DNA of 64,000 nucleotides from GCA-1730015 sp964550655 (GTDB taxonomy: Bacteria > Pseudomonadota > Gammaproteobacteria > Granulosicoccales > Granulosicoccaceae): positions 6,191-70,190 of the forward strand of contig CAZKAQ010000005.1 in the NCBI GenBank assembly GCA_964550655.1, in the 5' to 3' direction. Numbering within the stretch: the stretch's first letter is position 1; the number at the start of each line of letters is the position of its first letter. Shown one piece after another: positions 59,910 to 64,000 of this stretch. The notes under the pieces are model-generated. The model was given only the letters and a program-made list of their open reading frames with translations, was not told the DNA's origin and did no database searches. Both the position numbers and the translations under genes were made by a program.

Positions 59910-60523
59910 GGGATAATGAAATCAAGTAAAGTTCGACTCTTCAAATTATCACGAACTGGTAACAGCAGCAACCTCCATTGACGAGTATGACAGAGCAACA
60001 AATCGGGCTAAATGAACGATAGCAAGGTGCAGACTGAGCTATGACAATCTTCCTATGTCTAAGCATCGTGTGCTTCGACTCTCGCTTGAAGTCACGCCGA
60101 TCTATCACTGTGTTTACTGATGCGCGAGACACGCCTTTCCCATCCAAGTGAGAATTTAACCCTGCTTCACAAAAACCAATCAGGCTCCCGGCTGTGAATT
60201 TTTAACAAGCGCTCCGGGCTTGACCCGGACTCTCGCAGGCTAAATTAAGATGGCGTTGTTCAGTTTCTATTGTGTGGCAGTCATCGAGTTTGAGAGTGGT
60301 ATCTATCCGTGACTCATTCAGCATTATTTCGCGGGACCTTGCCTCGTTGAGTGGAGTCAGATCGTACATGTTGCAATAATGTGCCTTTGCAAGACCCGCC
60401 CTCAACAATGTACTATTGATAGAAAATATTCAAAAAAATAAACGAACAAATCAGAACTAATACATACATATATTTAACATATAACAGCCAGCAAAAAGAC
60501 TCTTATATGCCAAAGGACAACTA
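59910..60523. other. Intergenic region
   Basis: About 610 bp. A 68-codon minus-strand frame (60202-60408) starts at TTG without a ribosome binding site and ends inside a palindrome, TCCGGGCTTGACCCGGA (60213-60229), which looks REP-like. I do not call it a gene. Confidence 0.35.
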
Positions 60524-61135
60524 ATGAATACATGCAGAACTGTCAATTTTTTTATCTTGTCCCTCTTGCCACTAACAGCAATTTCGGAAACCCTGATTGA
60601 CAGTGGAAAATCAGGAGACTGGGAATGGGAGATCTATGCAGAAAAGACCGTCGCAGGCACTAATTTAACAGACGGTGAGCCAGGGTCTCTTGACCTGCGC
60701 TGTGAGAAAGCGAAAGGTTGTTCATATGTTATTACGTTCGACGATCGTGATTTTGACGCACAGTGTCAACACGGTTCAGAAATGAATTCCCTCATGGATC
60801 AAAAGGACAGTGAGCCCGAATTTTGGCCAATATACACCTTGGTACAAGTTTGTAACATCTCATCAAATGGCTTCACTTTCTTACCGGGAACAAAAGATAA
60901 ATTTGAAAACAAAAACTTCCTTGCTATGGCAGATGACAGCATTCCGTTTATTGGAAACGCCAAACAAAGTAGCACCTGGCTAAGAGTTGATCATCATGCA
61001 GGGATTGCCCATGCAAGCACTATAGGGATGACAAAAGCATTAGATGAAATACTTGAACCTACACAAGAAATGTTTGAAGGCGACGCGTTTTTTTCAACTG
61101 TAGGCATAGCGCTTTTTGGAAAAGCGAAAAAGTAG
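60524..61135 (+). CDS. Exported protein of unknown function
   Basis: The 203-residue protein has a signal peptide (NFFILSLLPLTAIS/ET). The mature part starts LIDSGKSGDWEWEIYAEKT and contains four Cys (DLRCEKAKGCSY, DAQCQHG, LVQVCNIS) likely to form two disulphides. The pattern of a WEWEIY strand followed by LRCEKAKGCSYVITFDDRDFDAQC suggests a compact beta-rich secreted domain. I recognise no family. The ribosome binding site AGGA lies 6 bases before ATG. A MITE follows 33 bp after the stop. Confidence 0.6.
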   Translation: MNTCRTVNFFILSLLPLTAISETLIDSGKSGDWEWEIYAEKTVAGTNLTDGEPGSLDLRCEKAKGCSYVITFDDRDFDAQCQHGSEMNSLMDQKDSEPEFWPIYTLVQVCNISSNGFTFLPGTKDKFENKNFLAMADDSIPFIGNAKQSSTWLRVDHHAGIAHASTIGMTKALDEILEPTQEMFEGDAFFSTVGIALFGKAKK

Positions 61136-61167
61136 ATAGTTTGACCTTACGCGTTATCTTTAAGTAA

Positions 61168-61356
61168 ACCCTGGTGTTGCATAAAATTTCGAGTTCAGAA
61201 GCCTATAGAGCGGTATATAAGGCGCTGCACGGAATTTTTACTGGATTGAGCCTAGTCATTCTAAGTGAGATTCAGAAAAAGTGAGTACAGCGCCTTAGAT
61301 GCTGCTATAGAGGCAGCGCAGCGGTTCCGGGCCGGAATTTTATGCAACACCAGGGT
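61168..61356. mobile_element. MITE family 4 (189 bp)
   Basis: A 21-bp perfect inverted repeat (ACCCTGGTGTTGCATAAAAT at 61168-, complement ending at 61356) bounds 189 bp without coding capacity. It has further internal complementarity (CTATAGAGCGGTATATAAGGCGCTG region against CAGCGCCTTAGATGCTGCTATAG). It lies between two convergent genes. It differs from families 1-3 and has no CTAG edges. Confidence 0.8.
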
Positions 61357-61366
61357 AAATTAACCA

Positions 61367-62128
61367 CTAATTGGCAGAAACAGAAGCAGCACCGAAAATA
61401 TCAGTGATTACTCCATCTTCAGCCTTTTGCCAGCTATCAGTGAGAGCCTGATCGAGTGACGGATAGTTGGGTGGTTCATTCCATTTACCATCCACAGCCT
61501 TGATAAATCGCGGTGTTAGAGAGGTTGATTCGTTGATAGCCCATTGTAAATTTGAACTACGATCAACAATTGCACCATCGAGGTAAACTACACCTTCAGG
61601 GCTGCTTGCAGGAAGAAACCCGAAGTATGCTCTCTCTGCACCGTAACCCACGAGCCTGAGAAACAATACGTACTTAGCATCGGTCTGAGAAAATATACTC
61701 GACAGATCTTTATTAAACTCTCCCTTAACCGTTTTTCTCTTCGGCAGTGCACTATAATCAACCGGGCGGTCATATCGCGAAACAGCAATATTTCGCCGCT
61801 CCAGCTCTTGTTCAATCTTATCAACCATTGCGTCAAACTCAGCTCCATTTTTAGTGGCGAGAAAATTGGACACTGGCGCTGTCACCGCACTGTTGATAGC
61901 AATATCAAGAAGCCCCTGAGCCCCTTTTCGGAACATTTTCCCACTGGGCGTATATTGCGTTGTAACAATAAGGAACGATGCATCCGGCTCATCGAGTATT
62001 GACGGTTCCATTAATACCGGGGAAGTACTCGCACAACCAGAAACTGTTAGTACGAAAAGAAGCAAAGCGAAAAGTCTTTTGAAAAAAGCTATCACTGGTA
62101 GTTCTGCGAGGAAATTTGAATTCAACAT
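61367..62128 (-). CDS. Lipoprotein of unknown function
   Basis: The protein of about 253 residues has a lipobox (LLFVLTVSGC/AST). The mature part begins with SPVLMEPSILDEPDASFLIVTTQYTPSG and contains TDAKYVLFLRLVGYGAERAYFGFLPASSPEGVVYLDGAIVDRSSNLQWAIN. This resembles outer-membrane lipoproteins with a TolB/CsgG-like N-terminal fold, but I cannot name a family. AAGGAG is followed by three closely spaced ATG codons (62137, 62134, 62128); spacing favours 62128. The stop is 11 bp from the MITE at 61168-61356. Confidence 0.6.
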   Translation of the reverse strand: MLNSNFLAELPVIAFFKRLFALLLFVLTVSGCASTSPVLMEPSILDEPDASFLIVTTQYTPSGKMFRKGAQGLLDIAINSAVTAPVSNFLATKNGAEFDAMVDKIEQELERRNIAVSRYDRPVDYSALPKRKTVKGEFNKDLSSIFSQTDAKYVLFLRLVGYGAERAYFGFLPASSPEGVVYLDGAIVDRSSNLQWAINESTSLTPRFIKAVDGKWNEPPNYPSLDQALTDSWQKAEDGVITDIFGAASVSAN

Positions 62129-62137
62129 AGTCATCAT

Positions 62138-62652
62138 CTCCTTTGCTGTTTAAAGCCTTGTTTATTGAATTACACAAATATATTTAGTACAACTTCCAAC
62201 CCTTTCGCGAAGATTCAGCGCTGTGCGTTACTGAAGTACACGCGAAAATGCCAAACTAACACGTCATGACAATAAAAACAATACCTAAATTCGGGCACAT
62301 GTCCAACAACTGGAAAACCACAGAAAGGATCGGTACAAAAGTACAGGTTGTATGAACTGGTAGCATTCAATATTCCGGGTATTCGGCTCGTTCGTATACT
62401 AAACTTCAAAACCTGGCCAGTGACCCCTAACGTTCTGTGGAAGCTTGAAAACCAGAGTTCAAATCATCAGGATAGTCAACATTCACACCAGAATGCAGGT
62501 CATCCAGGGCGTTGAAACCTGAATACAATTGTACGGACTTATCAATAGAGCTTGTGATAGACAAGCGGTCGAGTAAATACACACCAGGCAATATCGCCAC
62601 AGCAATGTATTTTTAGTTGGCATTAAACTGTTTTCAATTGAGGCTGACTGTC
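62138..62652. other. Intergenic region
   Basis: About 515 bp between divergent genes. I saw no supported ORF, terminator or repeat; it should contain the promoters for both sides. Confidence 0.35.
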
Positions 62653-63778
62653 TTGTCTGATAAGACTTGTGTTCTGGTATTCGGTGCAACTGGCTTATTC
62701 GGTGAATTACTGGTAAGACGGCTTGCCTGTGAGCAGAATTATACAGTTGTCGGAGTTGCTCGAAATCAGTCCCGCCTCAATGCACTACAAACCGACACCG
62801 GTATTTCCACTGCTGTCGTGGATATTAATGAAGAGGTATCTGTTGCTGCGACATTACGCCAATGGAGTCCTTTTGCCGTTGTAGATTGTGCAGGGCCTTT
62901 TCAATTTTATGGCAATGACCCGTATTGTTTTGCGAGGCAGGTGTTACATGCAGGATCACACTATATAGATATCGCAGATGCACCGGCTTTTGTTTGTGGA
63001 ATCACAGAACTCGATAGTCTGGCAAGAGAGCGTTCGCTGCTTGCTATTTCCGGTGCAAGCTCCGCACCTGCAATCAGTGCAGCGGCTGTAGATCGGCTTG
63101 TTGAAGCGTTACAGACAATAGCATTAATAGAAATAGCGATTGTTCCAGGCAACCGTACCAGGCGAACGTTGTCAGTGATGAAAGCCATAATGGGACAGAT
63201 CGGGCAGCCATTTCTGCTCACTCGCCACAACCAACAGGAAACAGTCCACGGCTGGACCGAGACCAAAGAAATCAATCTTTCGCTACCTGCCTCTGCACCA
63301 GTCTGTGGCAGGCTTGCTTCATTGGTTAATACGCCGGAGCTTTTGCTTTTCCCGAAACGTTATAAAGCGGCATCGGTAGCTGTTTTTGCGGGTCTTGAAA
63401 TGAGAGGTTTTCATCGACTGCTACAACTTTGCGGTAAAATGGTGCAAACAGGCGTGTTACCGTCGTTGTTGCCGCTCGTTAAACCGGCTCGCCTGATCGC
63501 CAGTGGCTTCGAACGATTCGGTTCAGATGTTGGTGGCATGCAAGTCCGTGTCATCGGAGACAACAGTCGTGTCTCTCGGGTTGCATGTGAAGGACGGCTG
63601 TCTGCACTACCCGGTAACGGGCGGAAAATTGTTTTGCGTCATTCCACTACCCACAATATGCCTGCCAAAAAGTATTGCTCATGAGTCAGTAGATTCGCAC
63701 GGTAGATTCACCTTTGACGTATGCATACTGACGCCGTTCGGTGCACGTATCGCTCACTATAAAGGGTGGTTGTCTTAA
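62653..63778 (+). pseudogene. Saccharopine dehydrogenase-like reductase with an apparent frameshift
   Basis: The N-terminal part is a Rossmann domain (CVLVFGATGLFGELLVRRL) followed by the family pattern FAVVDCAGPFQFYGNDPY and AGSHYIDIADAPAFVCGI. The frame used to about 63640 ends with a non-family tail and stops at 63684. The +1 frame continues with VIPLPTICLPKSIAHES and FDVCILTPFGARIAHYKGWLS, which look like the normal C-terminus, and stops at 63778. A one-base change near the A and T runs at 63626-63636 would join them. It may be a real mutation or a sequencing error. The TTG at 62653 with GAGG 9 bases upstream is the preferred start. Substrate unknown. Confidence 0.65.
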
Positions 63779-64000
63779 GTCAGGAATTTTAATGATCAGT
63801 GCAGTGCACGTGGGACGGCATTGGAGTCACCTCAATTTTACCAGATTGAAATATTTCCTGATCGCTACGTATTCTCATTTTAGACAATTGTGTTTATGCT
63901 TACCGCCGTTTGCATTGTTTTCAGTAGTACTCACCAAAGTACTAACACCTAAGTACGATTTAATCTTCCGAGTAATACAGGTATGTTCTGTTTCTTTTAT

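Noticed and set aside
60202..60408. 68-codon minus-strand frame ending in a palindrome
   Set aside because: TTG start with no ribosome binding site. The last codons are the REP-like palindrome TCCGGGCTTGACCCGGA. The composition is only mildly protein-like.

Overview
The window reads as a chromosomal segment of a marine gammaproteobacterium. The basis is moderate G+C, a secreted PL7 alginate lyase, PQQ sugar dehydrogenases, an N-methylproline-demethylase-like enzyme, a tryptophan-to-kynurenine pathway and a giant calcium-dependent-type surface adhesin. The gene mix recalls Granulosicoccaceae/Arenicellales-like bacteria, but that placement is inference and there is no rRNA or tRNA here to test it. 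I saw no prophage, CRISPR array, plasmid functions, tRNA or intact transposase.

Layout. 1-6.9 kb: 3' end of a DUF3179 protein, small proteins (DM13 domain, surface-adhesin-E type), a secreted PQQ dehydrogenase with its own cytochrome c, and a divergent OYE-type flavoenzyme. 7-15 kb: a GGDEF-EAL c-di-GMP enzyme, a LuxR-type regulator, an alkyltransferase-like DNA repair protein (catalytic Cys replaced by Trp), a Cys-rich CNPC-repeat protein, a DMT transporter and a Popeye-like membrane cNMP-binding protein. 15.5-20 kb: DUF547 protein plus radical SAM enzyme divergent from a secreted catalase-fold protein, then a two-gene HAMP-like/pilin pair. 20-27.4 kb: small metabolic genes, DUF3616, debris of a calcium-repeat protein and the multidomain alginate lyase, among several MITE-like elements. 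27.6-33 kb: a membrane PQQ dehydrogenase fused to cytochrome c, a GT2 glycosyltransferase and a flippase.

34-47.4 kb is one gene of about 4,427 codons. It has a signal peptide, a unique head, 34 Ig-like repeats arranged in a higher-order 2,292-bp (764-residue) period, acidic calcium-type repeats and a hydrophobic/Arg-rich C-terminal tail. 47.4-54.6 kb: a four-gene polar amino acid ABC importer, a lipoprotein, and overlapping kynU/kynA. 55-60 kb: an SxtJ/DUF5989/carbamoyltransferase/SGNH esterase module, a second SGNH protein converging on it. 60.5-64 kb: two secreted/lipoprotein genes of unknown function and an apparently frameshifted saccharopine-dehydrogenase-like gene.

The strongest pattern not explained by genes is a set of non-coding inverted-repeat elements of about 160-250 bp. 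They fall into at least four types, several are bounded by CTAG, and several abut or supply stop codons. The most attractive candidates for new biology are the radical SAM/DUF547/catalase-like locus, the giant adhesin with its nested repeats and C-terminal sorting tail, the CNPC protein, and a tandem-hairpin element near 27.5 kb.
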